Both the position numbers and the translations under genes were made by a program. Positions 1 to 9,303 of a stretch of 48,422 nucleotides of DNA are shown here, piece after piece. Numbering within the stretch: the first letter of the stretch is position 1; every line of letters starts with the position of its first letter. Origin of the DNA: an uncultured Clostridia bacterium. Lineage in GTDB: Bacteria > Bacillota > Clostridia > Oscillospirales > Acutalibacteraceae. The notes beneath the pieces are model-generated. The model did no database searches. It was not told the DNA's origin and was given only the letters and a program-made list of their open reading frames with translations. Location: NCBI GenBank assembly GCA_945863885.1, contig CAMAZY010000021.1, positions 1 through 48,422 on the forward strand, in the 5' to 3' direction.

Positions 1-955
1 CGGCTCCGGCCCCGCAGGTCTTGCCTGCGCCGGTGACCTTGCCAAGAAAGGCTACAAAGTCGTAGTTTTTGAAGCGTTACATCTTGCAGGCGGCGTACTT
101 GTTTACGGAATTCCGGAATTCCGTCTTCCGAAGTCAATTGTTCAAAAGGAAATTGACAACCTCAAGGCCTTAGGCGTTGATATCGACACCAACATTGTTG
201 CCGGACGGACGCTTTCCATTGACGAGCTGATGGACGAATACGGCTTCGAGGCTGTTTTCATCGGTTCGGGCGCCGGTCTTCCGAAATTCATGAATATCCC
301 GGGTGAAAATCTCAAGGACGTTTATTCCGCCAACGAGTTTCTGACCCGTATCAATCTGATGAAAGCGTATAAAGACCACAGCAGCACCCCGATCGCACAC
401 GGTCATCACGCAGTCGTTGTCGGCGGCGGTAATGTCGCCATGGACGCTGCCCGCTGTGCAAGAAGACTCGGTGCTGAGGTTACGATTGTTTACAGAAGAA
501 CCATGGCAGAGCTTCCCGCAAGAAAGGAAGAGATTGAGCACGCAATCGAAGAGGGCATCAAGTTCGAATTACTGTGCTCACCGATTGAAATCGGCAACGA
601 CGGAAACGGCTGTGTCGGTTCCGTCAAGTGTCAGAAGATGAAGCTCAGCGAGCCCGACGCTTCGGGAAGAGCAAGACCCGTACCCATCGAGGGCGAAACC
701 TTCGAAATGGACGCCGACGTTGTTATCATGGCGCTCGGCACTTCCCCGAACCCGCTCATCAAGTCAACGACAAAGGGACTTGAGACCCAGAGCTGGGGCG
801 GCATTATTGCCGACGAGCACGGTCAGACCTCGAGAGAGGGCGTTTTTGCCGGCGGTGATGCCGTAACAGGTGCCGCAACGGTTATTCTTGCCATGGGTGC
901 CGGTAAGACTGCCGCAGAAGCGATTGACGAGTATATTCAGAGTAAGAATAAATAA
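1..955 (+). CDS. NADPH-dependent glutamate synthase small chain / NfnB-like flavoprotein, 5' truncated by window
   Basis: The reading frame is open from base 2, so the gene starts upstream of the window; about 317 C-terminal residues are visible. It begins inside the FAD-binding Rossmann motif GSGPAGL. A second Rossmann motif, VVVGGGNVAMDAAR, marks the NADPH site, and the C-terminal GVFAGGDAVTGAATVILAMG closes the FAD site. This is the GltD/SudA/NfnB family, which moves electrons between NADPH, flavins and a partner. In Clostridia such proteins are often the large subunit of the bifurcating ferredoxin:NADP reductase NfnAB and are commonly annotated gltA. The partner gene would lie to the left and is not visible, so GltD and NfnB cannot be told apart here. 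An intrinsic terminator follows directly. Confidence 0.88.
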   Translation, partial: GSGPAGLACAGDLAKKGYKVVVFEALHLAGGVLVYGIPEFRLPKSIVQKEIDNLKALGVDIDTNIVAGRTLSIDELMDEYGFEAVFIGSGAGLPKFMNIPGENLKDVYSANEFLTRINLMKAYKDHSSTPIAHGHHAVVVGGGNVAMDAARCARRLGAEVTIVYRRTMAELPARKEEIEHAIEEGIKFELLCSPIEIGNDGNGCVGSVKCQKMKLSEPDASGRARPVPIEGETFEMDADVVIMALGTSPNPLIKSTTKGLETQSWGGIIADEHGQTSREGVFAGGDAVTGAATVILAMGAGKTAAEAIDEYIQSKNK

Positions 956-966
956 CAACTGATTTT

Positions 967-1001
967 TCCCTGCCGCAGATAAATGTGACAGGGATTTTTT
1001 T
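967..1001 (+). terminator. Intrinsic terminator after the flavoprotein gene
   Basis: TCCCTG (967-972) pairs with CAGGGA (989-994), extended inward by CGCA/TGTG pairing, and is followed by seven T residues. It separates the flavoprotein gene from the rimP operon. Confidence 0.85.
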
Positions 1002-1030
1002 ATAAAATACAGGAAAAGTCCCCGAACCCC

Positions 1031-1059
1031 TTGATATTTCCGAAATAATGTGCTATAAT
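1031..1059 (+). promoter_or_regulatory. Sigma-A promoter of the rimP-nusA-infB operon
   Basis: TTGATA (1031-1036), 17-bp spacer, TATAAT (1054-1059), preceded by TGC as an extended -10. It lies just after the terminator and 88 bases before rimP, so it is the likely main promoter of the operon. Confidence 0.85.
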
Positions 1060-1080
1060 ACCTATCGTATGGTAACGTGC

Positions 1081-1105
1081 AGAGTGGGCTTTCGAAGTCC
1101 GCTCT
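1081..1105 (+). promoter_or_regulatory. rimP leader hairpin
   Basis: An 11-bp stem (AGAGTGGGCTT with AAGTCCGCTCT, including G-T pairs) closed by a TCG triloop lies about 20 bases past the predicted start of transcription. A T-rich stretch follows (CTTTATTGCTTTTT). A hairpin at this place is common in Firmicutes rimP leaders. It may act as an attenuator or transcript stabiliser; that role is inference. Confidence 0.6.
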
Positions 1106-1146
1106 TCTTTATTGCTTTTTGACCCGACAGAAAAAGGAGGTAACCT

Positions 1147-1623
1147 ATGGCGAAAGGCGGAAACACCGTTGCGGCGGTCAGAAAAATCGTAGAGCCGTAT
1201 GCACAACAGCTCGGACTTGATATCTGGGATATCCGGTTCCAAAAAGAAGGCACGACCTGGTATCTTCGGATCTTCATCGACAAGAAAGGCGGCGTCTCGA
1301 TTGACGACTGTGTCGACATGACGCACGCAATCAATAAGCCCCTTGATGAAGCGGATCCGATTGAGCAGGCGTACTGCCTTGAAGTCAGCTCCCCCGGAAT
1401 CGAAAGAGAACTGACGAGAGACGAGCATTTTTTAAAATGCATCGGACAAAAAATCATGGTCAAAACAATCCGGCCGGTTGACGGCAAGCGGGAATTCAAA
1501 GGGGTGCTCGAAAGCTACGACAACGGAAACATCGGCTTTCGCTGTGAGGACGGCTCCGGTCTTGTCTTCGGAAAAAAAGAAGTATCCTTTGTCAAGCTTG
1601 ACGACTTCTCAGACGAAATTTAA
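1147..1623 (+). CDS. rimP: Ribosome maturation factor RimP
   Basis: 158 residues, the usual length. RimP helps the 30S subunit mature in the cytoplasm. The N-terminal alpha/beta domain ends with the family motif EVSSPGIERELTRDEHF (about residues 79-95). The C-terminal SH3/Sm-like domain covers about residues 96-153, with DGKREFKGVLESYD at its core. The ATG is preceded by AAAGGAGG, so the start is secure. First gene of the operon with nusA, ylxR, ylxQ, infB and rbfA, the conserved Gram-positive order. Its C-terminal domain has a clear second copy inside the next gene, nusA (see findings). Confidence 0.96.
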   Translation: MAKGGNTVAAVRKIVEPYAQQLGLDIWDIRFQKEGTTWYLRIFIDKKGGVSIDDCVDMTHAINKPLDEADPIEQAYCLEVSSPGIERELTRDEHFLKCIGQKIMVKTIRPVDGKREFKGVLESYDNGNIGFRCEDGSGLVFGKKEVSFVKLDDFSDEI

Positions 1624-1670
1624 AAAATGTAATCAATAATTCAACATACTGAAAGGACTGAGCGTAAAAA

Positions 1671-2915
1671 ATGAACGAAGAATTATTTGAAGCGATAAAG
1701 CTTCTTGAAAGCGAAAGAGGGATTCCTGCGGATTTTATTTATGAAAAAATCAGGGATTCCCTTGTCAAATCAGCCAAGAAGGCTCTCGGCTATACCGACA
1801 GAGAGCTGTCTTTACCCGAGCATTTTGAAAGAGCGGTGGGTAAGAACGTTATTTTGCGTTCAAGAGAAAAAATTGACGGCAAAAACGACTTCAAGGGTGT
1901 GTTGGAAGCCTATGACGACGACACCGTAACCGTGAATCTCGACGACGGCAAAAGCAAGACCTTTGAAAGAGCCGCCCTTACTGCCATCAAGCTTGCCGAC
2001 AACATTTTCTGCGATCTTGACCCGGAAGAAAAAACCATGCGTGTTTACAGAAGAATGGAAGTTGTTGACGAGGTCGAGGACAAGAGAACGCAGATGTCTG
2101 TGGAAGAGGCACAAAACTACGATGAAAATGCCACGGCGGGCGGAATCGTTGATATTACGATCGACCCGAAAACCGTAAGCCGTGTCTTTGCCCAGAACGC
2201 AAGAAGCGTTCTTCGTCAGGGCATCAGAGAGGCCGAGAGCGAAAGAAACAAAAGAGAGTTTCAGGACAACAATCAGGAGGTTGTTACCGCCGTTGTCGAT
2301 TATATTGACCCCGAAACGGGCGACGCAAGAATCACCATCGGAAGAAGCCACGCAACGCTTTATAAGGGCGATCAGCTTCCCGGTGAAACGCTCACGGTTG
2401 ATAAGGAAATCAAGGTTTTCGTTTCCGTCGTAAAGGACGAAAAGAATACCTCTTACGCCAACATTTCAAGACGGCATCCGGGTCTTGTCAAAAGACTGTT
2501 CGAGCGTGAAGTTCCCGAGGTTTCGGACGGAACGGTTGAAATTGTTTCCGTTTCAAGAGAAGCCGGTTCGAGAACCAAAATCGCCGTCGGAAGCCGTGAG
2601 GAAAATGTTGACGCCGTCGGCGCCTGCATCGGACCCAGAGGTCAGCGTGTCAACAGCGTTATCGACGCACTTTGCGGCGAAAAAATTGACATCGTCCGTT
2701 ACAGCGAGGAGCCCAAAAAATATATTGCCGCCGCCCTTGCTCCGGCTCAGGTGACAAGTGTTACCGTTGACCCGAACGTACCGAAAAGCTGTCACGTTGT
2801 TGTTCCCGACAATCAGCTTTCGCTTGCCATCGGCAACAAGGGACAAAACGTCCGTCTTGCCGCAAGACTGACCGGCTGGAAGATTGACATCATCGCACAA
2901 AGCGCAGCCGAATAA
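1671..2915 (+). CDS. nusA: Transcription factor NusA with an inserted RimP-C-like domain
   Basis: 414 residues. NusA binds RNA polymerase and controls pausing, termination and antitermination. Order of domains: NusA N-terminal domain (residues 1-40, resumed at 111-200), S1 (about 203-270), KH1 (about 300-355, with GACIGPRGQRVNSV) and KH2 (about 365-407, with LSLAIGNKGQNVRLAA). No C-terminal acidic repeats, as usual in Firmicutes. Odd: residues about 46-110 interrupt the N-terminal domain. They resemble the RimP C-terminal domain, sharing EHF, a central Gly, DGK and FKGVLE in the same spacing. A normal NusA would pass directly from the KKAL helix to the strand seen here as NIFCDLDPEEKTMRVYRR. 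The ATG at 1671 has an AAGGAC-type site 18 bases upstream. Confidence 0.95.
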   Translation: MNEELFEAIKLLESERGIPADFIYEKIRDSLVKSAKKALGYTDRELSLPEHFERAVGKNVILRSREKIDGKNDFKGVLEAYDDDTVTVNLDDGKSKTFERAALTAIKLADNIFCDLDPEEKTMRVYRRMEVVDEVEDKRTQMSVEEAQNYDENATAGGIVDITIDPKTVSRVFAQNARSVLRQGIREAESERNKREFQDNNQEVVTAVVDYIDPETGDARITIGRSHATLYKGDQLPGETLTVDKEIKVFVSVVKDEKNTSYANISRRHPGLVKRLFEREVPEVSDGTVEIVSVSREAGSRTKIAVGSREENVDAVGACIGPRGQRVNSVIDALCGEKIDIVRYSEEPKKYIAAALAPAQVTSVTVDPNVPKSCHVVVPDNQLSLAIGNKGQNVRLAARLTGWKIDIIAQSAAE

Positions 2916-2944
2916 ACAAGTATCAGGCGTAAGGAGTGAAGTCT

Positions 2945-3238
2945 ATGCAAAAAAGAAAGATCCCGATGAGAAAATGTATGGGCTGTAATGAAATGTTCCC
3001 GAAAAAAGAGCTTGTCAGAGTCGTGAAAACAAGAATTTCCGCCGAGGGCAAGGAGGAAAAATACGAAATCTCTCTTGACCTGACGGGGAAAAAGGCCGGA
3101 AGAGGCGCTTATGTCTGCAAAAAGACGGAATGTCTCAAAAACGCCCGAAAGGCGAAGCGGCTGGAACGGGTTCTTGAATGCTCGATTCCCGAAGAGGTCT
3201 ACGACCGCATGGAAAGAGAGATGACGGAAAATGAATGA
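2945..3238 (+). CDS. ylxR: YlxR-family (DUF448) RNA-binding protein
   Basis: 97 residues from the ATG at 2945, which has AAGGAG 8 bases upstream; a GTG at 2936 overlaps that ribosome site and is less likely. Family hallmarks are RKCMGCNEMFPKKELVRVV near the start and the GRGAYVC motif, with paired cysteines before and after. YlxR is a small cytoplasmic nucleic-acid-binding protein encoded between nusA and infB in most Firmicutes. It overlaps the next gene by 8 bases, so translational coupling is likely. Confidence 0.93.
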   Translation: MQKRKIPMRKCMGCNEMFPKKELVRVVKTRISAEGKEEKYEISLDLTGKKAGRGAYVCKKTECLKNARKAKRLERVLECSIPEEVYDRMEREMTENE

Positions 3239-3554
3239 CCGTCTTTTGTCCCTGTTGGGAATCGCACGGCGGGCGGGACGGCTGTCGGTCGGACACGATG
3301 CAAGCATTGAAGCGATTGTAAAAAACAAGGCTGAGCTTTGTATCCTTTGTGCCGACGCCTCCGACAGACTCAAAAAAGAAATGCGGCACGCCTGCACCTA
3401 CAAAGGAAAAAATGTTGCCGTTCTGACGCTTGACTGCGATATACTTACGCTTTCCGGGGCAATCGGTACCAAAGCCGCCGTTCTTTCTGTGAACGACAAG
3501 GGCTTTGCCGGAAAGATTGCCTCCCTTCATAACGAACAACAGTCCGCAAACTGA
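3231..3554 (+). CDS. ylxQ: YlxQ, L7Ae/L30e-family RNA-binding protein
   Basis: 107 residues of the L7Ae/L30e/S12e fold. The start LLGIARRAGRLSVGHDA is typical of bacterial YlxQ, a K-turn-binding relative of ribosomal proteins. The ATG sits inside the end of ylxR. Position between ylxR and infB is the standard one. Confidence 0.9.
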   Translation: MNDRLLSLLGIARRAGRLSVGHDASIEAIVKNKAELCILCADASDRLKKEMRHACTYKGKNVAVLTLDCDILTLSGAIGTKAAVLSVNDKGFAGKIASLHNEQQSAN

Positions 3555-3620
3555 TTGCGGACAAAACGAACCGTAGCGGTAAGATTTTCTTACCCGTACA
3601 ATCAGGAAAGGAATGATACT

Positions 3621-6089
3621 ATGCCTAAAGATAAATATAAGGTACATGAAGTCGCAAAGGACTTCGGTCTCGGCAGTAAGGATATAATCGGCATGCTTGA
3701 TAAATATATCCCCAAGGAGAGAAAACACTCTACCGTTCTTGAGGACGCCGAGCTGGATCTGATTTTTGAAACGCTGACAACCGAAAACGAGGTAGAGTCG
3801 TTCGACGCCTACTTTGCCGCCGGAGAAAAGAAAAAGGCAGAGAAGAAGCTCGAGCCGCAGGTTGAGGAGCCGAAAGAAACAAAGGCGGAAGACAAAGAAG
3901 AAAAGAAAGAAAAAGAGACGGCTAAGCCGGTCGAAAAAGTCGAAAAGCCGAATGATGAGAAGAAAAAGGCAGACGCAAAGCCTGCTTCTCAAAAAGCCGC
4001 AAAGCCGGCAAGGGACAAGAAGCCGGAACCGCAGAAAAAACCTGAAGAGCCGAAATCTGACAAGCAGAAGAAAAACGAGGACAGACGCAACAAGCCCATT
4101 CAGGCAAGAACCAAGGGTGAAAAGCGTCACGTCGATACAAGAAGCAGCAACGTTGACCTTGACAAGTACAACGAGCGCTATGAGGAAATTGCACCGGCAA
4201 GCCGTATGAAGGACACGGGAGCAACCAAGCAGAAGCTTAAGCAGAAGTCTCAGCAGTACAGAAAGCAGGGTATGCGTTCTTCCAAGCGTGAAACCGAGCA
4301 GGAAAGACTCAAGAGAATCGCCGCCGAAAGAGCCAAGAAAACGATTACCATCAAGGTGCCCGACGAAATCACCGTTGGCGAGCTTGCAATGCGGCTTCAT
4401 ATGACATCCGCCGAGGTTATCAAAAAGCTGTTCTCTCTCGGCGTGATGGCTACGGTCAATCAGACAATCGACTTTGATACCGCCGAAATCGTTGCAACTG
4501 AGCTCGGCGCAAAGGTCGAAAAGGAAGTTGAAGTCACGATTGAGGAAAGAATCATCGACGACAGCGAGGACGCTCCCGAAGATCTTCTTCCGAGAGATCC
4601 GGTCGTTGTTGTTATGGGTCACGTTGACCACGGCAAGACCTCAATTCTCGACGCAATCCGCAACACCGCCGTCACCGCAACCGAGGCCGGCGGCATCACC
4701 CAGCACATCGGTGCATACCGGGTTGACTGCAACGGTCAGATGATTACCTTCCTTGACACCCCGGGTCACGCCGCTTTCACCTCGATGAGAGCGAGAGGCG
4801 CCATGGCGACGGATATTGCCGTTCTCGTTGTAGCCGCCGATGACGGTATCATGCCGCAGACGGTGGAAGCCATCAGCCACGCAAAGGCAGCCGGTGTTCA
4901 GATTATCGTTGCCATCAACAAAATGGATAAAGAGGGGGCAAACCCCGACAGAATCAAGCAGCAGCTTACCGAATACAGCCTTGTTCCCGAAGAATGGGGC
5001 GGCGACACAATCTGCGTCCCCGTTTCCGCAAAAACCCAGATGGGAATCGACTCCCTTCTTGAATCAATATTGCTTGTTGCGGAAATGCTTGAATTGAAGG
5101 CAAATCCGAAACGTGCCGCAAAGGGTGTTGTTATCGAAGCAAGACTCGACAAGGGCAGAGGTCCTATTGCAACGCTTCTTGTTCAGAACGGTACGCTTCA
5201 TGCGGGCGATATCGTTGTTGCCGGCTCGTCCGTCGGACGTGTCCGTGTCATGGTCAACGAAAGAGGCAGACGCCTTAAGGAGGCAGGTCCCGCCGTTCCC
5301 GTTGAGGTTATGGGTCTTGACGAAACCCCGAACGCAGGCGACAGCTTCGACACCGCAAGCGACGAAAAGCTTGCCCGTCAGCTTGTTGAACAAAGAAAGC
5401 AAAAAGCCAAGGAAGAACAGTTCAAGGCGTTCCATAAGGTTACGTTTGACAATCTCTTCGCTTCGATTAAGGACGGCGAGATGAAAGAACTGAATATCAT
5501 TGTTAAGGCGGACGTTCAGGGCTCGGTTGAAGCCGTTACCCAGAACCTTGTAAAGCTTTCAAATGACGAAGTCAAGGTCAAGGTTATCTTAGGGGGCGTC
5601 GGCGCCATCAACGATTCCGACGTTATGCTTGCGAACGCTTCGAACGCCATCATCGTCGGCTTTAACGTCCGTCCCGACCCGAACGCACAGAATATGGCGG
5701 AGCGTGACGGCGTTGAGATGAGAATGTACCGTGTTATCTATGACTGTATCGAAGAAATCGAAGCGGCGATGAAGGGTATGCTTGCTCCGAAGTTCCGCGA
5801 GGTCGCTCTCGGAAGAATCGAAGTCAGAACGGTGATGAACCTTTCGTCCGCCGGAAAAATTGCCGGAAGCTATGTTCTTGAGGGCAAAGTGACAAGAAAC
5901 GCACAAATCCGTGTTGTTCGTGACGGCATTGTTATTGCCGAGGACGAAATCGCTTCTCTCCGCCGTTTCAAGGACGACGTCAAAGAGGTGGCAAGCGGCT
6001 TTGAATGCGGTATCGGTCTTACGAAATTCAACGACATCAAGGAGGGCGACATTTTCGAAGCCTTCATGATGGAGGAATACAGAGACTAA
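3621..6089 (+). CDS. infB: Translation initiation factor IF-2
   Basis: 822 residues from the ATG at 3621, which has AGGAAAGGA upstream; a longer in-frame reading back to 3555 starts with TTG, has no ribosome site and lacks similarity. IF-2 is the GTPase that brings initiator tRNA to the 30S subunit. The first about 50 residues are an IF2-N domain, then a long lysine/glutamate-rich linker (about 65-235), a second IF2-N domain, and the G domain with GHVDHGKTS (about 333-341), [13 protein letters not shown] and SAKT. Domains II-IV follow to the end. The linker is low-complexity and creates a long spurious antisense frame. Confidence 0.97.
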   Translation: MPKDKYKVHEVAKDFGLGSKDIIGMLDKYIPKERKHSTVLEDAELDLIFETLTTENEVESFDAYFAAGEKKKAEKKLEPQVEEPKETKAEDKEEKKEKETAKPVEKVEKPNDEKKKADAKPASQKAAKPARDKKPEPQKKPEEPKSDKQKKNEDRRNKPIQARTKGEKRHVDTRSSNVDLDKYNERYEEIAPASRMKDTGATKQKLKQKSQQYRKQGMRSSKRETEQERLKRIAAERAKKTITIKVPDEITVGELAMRLHMTSAEVIKKLFSLGVMATVNQTIDFDTAEIVATELGAKVEKEVEVTIEERIIDDSEDAPEDLLPRDPVVVVMGHVDHGKTSILDAIRNTAVTATEAGGITQHIGAYRVDCNGQMITFLDTPGHAAFTSMRARGAMATDIAVLVVAADDGIMPQTVEAISHAKAAGVQIIVAINKMDKEGANPDRIKQQLTEYSLVPEEWGGDTICVPVSAKTQMGIDSLLESILLVAEMLELKANPKRAAKGVVIEARLDKGRGPIATLLVQNGTLHAGDIVVAGSSVGRVRVMVNERGRRLKEAGPAVPVEVMGLDETPNAGDSFDTASDEKLARQLVEQRKQKAKEEQFKAFHKVTFDNLFASIKDGEMKELNIIVKADVQGSVEAVTQNLVKLSNDEVKVKVILGGVGAINDSDVMLANASNAIIVGFNVRPDPNAQNMAERDGVEMRMYRVIYDCIEEIEAAMKGMLAPKFREVALGRIEVRTVMNLSSAGKIAGSYVLEGKVTRNAQIRVVRDGIVIAEDEIASLRRFKDDVKEVASGFECGIGLTKFNDIKEGDIFEAFMMEEYRD

Positions 6090-6132
6090 TCATAAGCACT
6101 TATTACGATACTTTCCGAAAGAGGTGATAAGA

Positions 6133-6501
6133 ATGGCAGGATACAGAGTCAGCCGTGTATCAGAGGACATCAAAAGAGAAATCACGGCGATTATCCGTGA
6201 GCTGAAGGATCCGAGAGTTGCCGGAAAAATGCTTACCGTGGTAAGAGTGGAGGTAAGTTCCGACGCTTCGTTTGCGAAGGTGTTTATCAGCGACTTTGGC
6301 GGAATTGAAAACGCAAAGGAAGCCGTTAAGGGTCTTACGGCGGCGACGGGATATATAAGACGTGAGGTCGGACAACGGCTTCACTTAAGAAAAACGCCTG
6401 AACTGAAATTTGTCGCCGACGATTCGGTGGAAAGAGGCTTCAATATGTTTAAAAAGCTTGACGAAGCCGAAAACAGGAGTGAAAAGACAGATGCCGATTG
6501 A
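6133..6501 (+). CDS. rbfA: Ribosome-binding factor A
   Basis: 122 residues, normal length. RbfA is a KH-like 30S assembly factor acting late in 16S maturation. Visible hallmarks: RVSEDIKREITAIIRELKDPR near the start and the helix-turn RREVGQRLHLRKTPELKF toward the end. The ATG at 6133 is preferred over a GTG at 6124 because GAGGTG lies 6 bases before it. Overlaps the start of the DHH gene by 11 bases. Confidence 0.95.
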   Translation: MAGYRVSRVSEDIKREITAIIRELKDPRVAGKMLTVVRVEVSSDASFAKVFISDFGGIENAKEAVKGLTAATGYIRREVGQRLHLRKTPELKFVADDSVERGFNMFKKLDEAENRSEKTDAD

Positions 6502-7438
6502 TTTTGAAGAAGCGGTAAACGAGTTAAAGAAAGCCGAAAATGTTCTTGTGCTGACGCACGCAAACCCCGACGGTGATACGCTCGGAAGCGGCTTCGCACT
6601 CGTCCGGATTTTACGACAGCTCGGAAAAAAGGCACGACTTATCAACAATGACGAAATCCCCCGGAAGTTTTCCTACCTTTATGAAGACTTGGCGGAAGAG
6701 GATTTTCCAGTGGAGACGATAGTCGGTGTAGATATTGCCGACCGTGTCTTACTCGGAAAAGAGACCGACGAAAAATACGGCGGTAACGTCAATCTTATCA
6801 TTGACCACCACGGAACGAACCGGTTGTTTGCGGAAAAGACGTATGTCGAAAGCGGTTCCGCCTCCTGTTGCGAAATCATCTTTCTTCTTGCCAAGGCGCT
6901 CGGCGTAACCATCGACAAGGGCATTGCCGACTGTCTTTATACCGGCTGTTCGACCGATACGGGCTGCTTCCGTTATTCGAACGTCACCGCAAGAACGCAT
7001 GAAATTGCCGCCGAGCTGATAAGATGCGGAGCGGATCATGCGGCAATCAACGTTAAGATGTTCGAAACGAAAAGCTTCAGCTTCATCAGACTTCAGGCGA
7101 TGGTGCTCGAAAAACTTGAGCTGTATTTTGACGGTAAGGTTTCTTTCCTTACGGTGACAAGAAAAATGCTTGACGAAACGGGCGCAAGAGACGACGAAAT
7201 CGATGCTCTTGTTGCCCTCTCCCGTCAGATTGAGGGCGTACAGGTCGGCGTTACCTTTAAAGAAAAGCCGGACGGGGTGTTCAAGGCTTCCGTCCGCACC
7301 CATGAGGGCATTGATGCCGCCGCAATCTGTTCGGCTTTTTCGGGCGGCGGACATGAAAGAGCGGCGGGCTGTTCGTTCTCCGTTCCGATTGAGGAAGCGA
7401 AAAGCAGAATGCTCGATGAACTGAAAAAATATTTTTAA
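6491..7438 (+). CDS. nrnA: NrnA-type oligoribonuclease / 3'-phosphoadenosine phosphatase (DHH-DHHA1)
   Basis: 315 residues. NrnA degrades short RNA oligomers and hydrolyses pAp in Firmicutes. The DHH domain has THANPDGDT (22-30), a VDIAD motif (80-84), DHHGTN (105-110) and TGCSTDTGCFRYSN, supplying the metal ligands. The C-terminal DHHA1 domain ends in GGGHERAAG. The ATG at 6491 has AGGAG upstream inside rbfA, so the two are probably coupled. The stop overlaps the ribosome site of truB. Confidence 0.93.
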   Translation: MPIDFEEAVNELKKAENVLVLTHANPDGDTLGSGFALVRILRQLGKKARLINNDEIPRKFSYLYEDLAEEDFPVETIVGVDIADRVLLGKETDEKYGGNVNLIIDHHGTNRLFAEKTYVESGSASCCEIIFLLAKALGVTIDKGIADCLYTGCSTDTGCFRYSNVTARTHEIAAELIRCGADHAAINVKMFETKSFSFIRLQAMVLEKLELYFDGKVSFLTVTRKMLDETGARDDEIDALVALSRQIEGVQVGVTFKEKPDGVFKASVRTHEGIDAAAICSAFSGGGHERAAGCSFSVPIEEAKSRMLDELKKYF

Positions 7439-7450
7439 GGAGGGTCAGTT

Positions 7451-8344
7451 TTGAACGGATTCGTATGTCTTGACAAGCCGCAGGGGATTACTTCGTTTGT
7501 CGCCGCGGCAAAAGTCAGAAGAATATTCGGCGAAAAAAAGACGGGACATACGGGCACGCTCGACCCTCTTGCAACGGGCGTTTTGCCGATAGCTTTAGGC
7601 TCGGCGACAAGGTTTATCGAATTGATTCCGAGCCACGACAAGGTGTACCGGGCGACCTTTCTGTTAGGCAAAAGCACGGACACGCTCGACATCACGGGTT
7701 CTTTGCTTTGCGAAAGTGAAGTCAACGTAAAAAAAGAAGACGTGGAAGCGGTACTTCCCCTTTTTATCGGGGAAAGTATGCAGTTGCCGCCGATGTATTC
7801 CGCTCTCAAAAAGGACGGCGTGCGGCTTTACGAGTTGGCAAGGCAGGGGAAAGAAGTCGGACGGGAAAAGCGAAAAATCAGAATTGATGCTCTCTCTCTC
7901 GTCGGTCAAAACGGCAACGAATATACGATTGATGTTTCCTGCTCAGCAGGAACATACATACGCTCGCTGATTGCCGATATCGGCGAAAAGCTCGGCTGTC
8001 CGGCGGTGATGACTGGTCTTACCAGAACCAAGGCAAACGGAATTCCGATTGAAAAGTGTGTGACGCTCGAAGAACTCGAAACACTGAAAAGCGAAAGGAG
8101 ATTACAAGAGGCGGTAATCCCCGTGGACAAGCTTCTTTGCTACCCCAAGGTTTTTGTTACCAAGCCGCAGGCGATTCGTTTTTCAAACGGCGGCGAGTTG
8201 GATCTTGAAAGGATAAAATGTGATAAAACAGACGGCTTCCGGCTTGTCTATTCGCCGGAAAAGGTTTTTCTCGGTGTGGGAGAAATCCGGACCGAAAGCG
8301 GCATGATGGCCGTAAAAAAAGTAATTCCCGGCTATCCGGGATAG
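7451..8344 (+). CDS. truB: tRNA pseudouridine(55) synthase TruB
   Basis: 297 residues. TruB makes pseudouridine 55 in the T loop of tRNAs. N-terminal LDKPQGITSF and GHTGTLDPLATGVLPI contain the catalytic Asp38. The start is TTG with AAGGAGG 7 bases upstream; no ATG or GTG fits the conserved N terminus. A C-terminal PUA-like segment follows. Confidence 0.96.
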   Translation: MNGFVCLDKPQGITSFVAAAKVRRIFGEKKTGHTGTLDPLATGVLPIALGSATRFIELIPSHDKVYRATFLLGKSTDTLDITGSLLCESEVNVKKEDVEAVLPLFIGESMQLPPMYSALKKDGVRLYELARQGKEVGREKRKIRIDALSLVGQNGNEYTIDVSCSAGTYIRSLIADIGEKLGCPAVMTGLTRTKANGIPIEKCVTLEELETLKSERRLQEAVIPVDKLLCYPKVFVTKPQAIRFSNGGELDLERIKCDKTDGFRLVYSPEKVFLGVGEIRTESGMMAVKKVIPGYPG

Positions 8345-8382
8345 CTAACAAATCAACAAAAATACAAAAGGAGGGTGGGAAT

Positions 8383-9303
8383 TTGCCGGATTTTGAAAAT
8401 GCGTCTCTCGGCGGTAACGCCGTTGTCGCACTCGGAAATTTTGACGGACTTCATGTCGGTCATAAAAAAGTGCTTTCAACAGCACTTGAAATCGCAAATG
8501 AAAAAGGCTACGTTCCCGTCGCTCTGCTTTTTGACGAGCACCCGAGAAAATACACGCTCGGAAAAAGACCGCCTATCCTGATGACGGACGAAATGCGGGA
8601 CAAAAAGCTTCGTGAAATGGGCTTTACGGTTGTCAAAATGAGCTTTACCGGCTTGCGTGACCTTGAGCCTTATGAATTTCTTTGTAAAATACACGAAAAG
8701 CTTCATGTAAAAGCGATTTGCTGCGGCTTTAACTATCACTACGGAAAAAACGGTGCAGGCGATATCAAGACGCTTGAAAACGACTGCAAAGAACTGGACA
8801 TTGATTTATTCTGGCAGTCGGCGGCCTTTTATGACGGCGAGCCGGTCAGCGCAACAAGAATCCGAAAAGAGCTTGAAAACGGAAACATACAGGCGGCGAA
8901 TGCCATGCTTGGAAGACCGTTTTCGTATGAACTGACGGTTGTCGAGGGTGACAAAAGAGGACGTGTTCTCGGCTTTCCGACCTTAAATCAGATTTTTCCC
9001 GACGGCTTTGCCGTGCCGAAGTTCGGTGTATACGCTTCAAAGGTGTGCATCGACGAAAAATGGTATCCGTCGGTTACGAATATAGGAATCCGTCCGACAA
9101 TCGAAACCGAAGAGCTTCGCAGTGAGACACATGTCATCGGTTTTTCGGGCGATCTTTACGGAAAACAGGTGGAAGTTTTTCTTCTTCGATATACAAGACC
9201 GGAAAAGAAATTTGACGGTCTTAAGCAGCTTGCCGAAACGATTGCGAACGATTCGAAAACGGCAAAGAAAATTTATCTTGAAAGTGAAGGGGCTTTACCA
9301 TGA
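8383..9303 (+). CDS. ribF: Bifunctional riboflavin kinase / FAD synthetase
   Basis: 306 residues. RibF phosphorylates riboflavin to FMN and adenylates it to FAD. The N-terminal nucleotidyltransferase domain shows GNFDGLHVGHKKVL and the ISSTxIR-type motif VSATRIRKEL; the C-terminal kinase domain shows RVLGFPTLNQ and NIGIRPTIE. TTG start with AAGGAGG 8 bases upstream, like truB. Its TGA overlaps the next ATG (ATGA). Confidence 0.95.
   Translation: MPDFENASLGGNAVVALGNFDGLHVGHKKVLSTALEIANEKGYVPVALLFDEHPRKYTLGKRPPILMTDEMRDKKLREMGFTVVKMSFTGLRDLEPYEFLCKIHEKLHVKAICCGFNYHYGKNGAGDIKTLENDCKELDIDLFWQSAAFYDGEPVSATRIRKELENGNIQAANAMLGRPFSYELTVVEGDKRGRVLGFPTLNQIFPDGFAVPKFGVYASKVCIDEKWYPSVTNIGIRPTIETEELRSETHVIGFSGDLYGKQVEVFLLRYTRPEKKFDGLKQLAETIANDSKTAKKIYLESEGALP

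Noticed and set aside
3135-4631. 498-codon open frame on the reverse strand
   Set aside because: Shadow of the Lys/Glu-rich linker of infB; low complexity, no ribosome site, no family.
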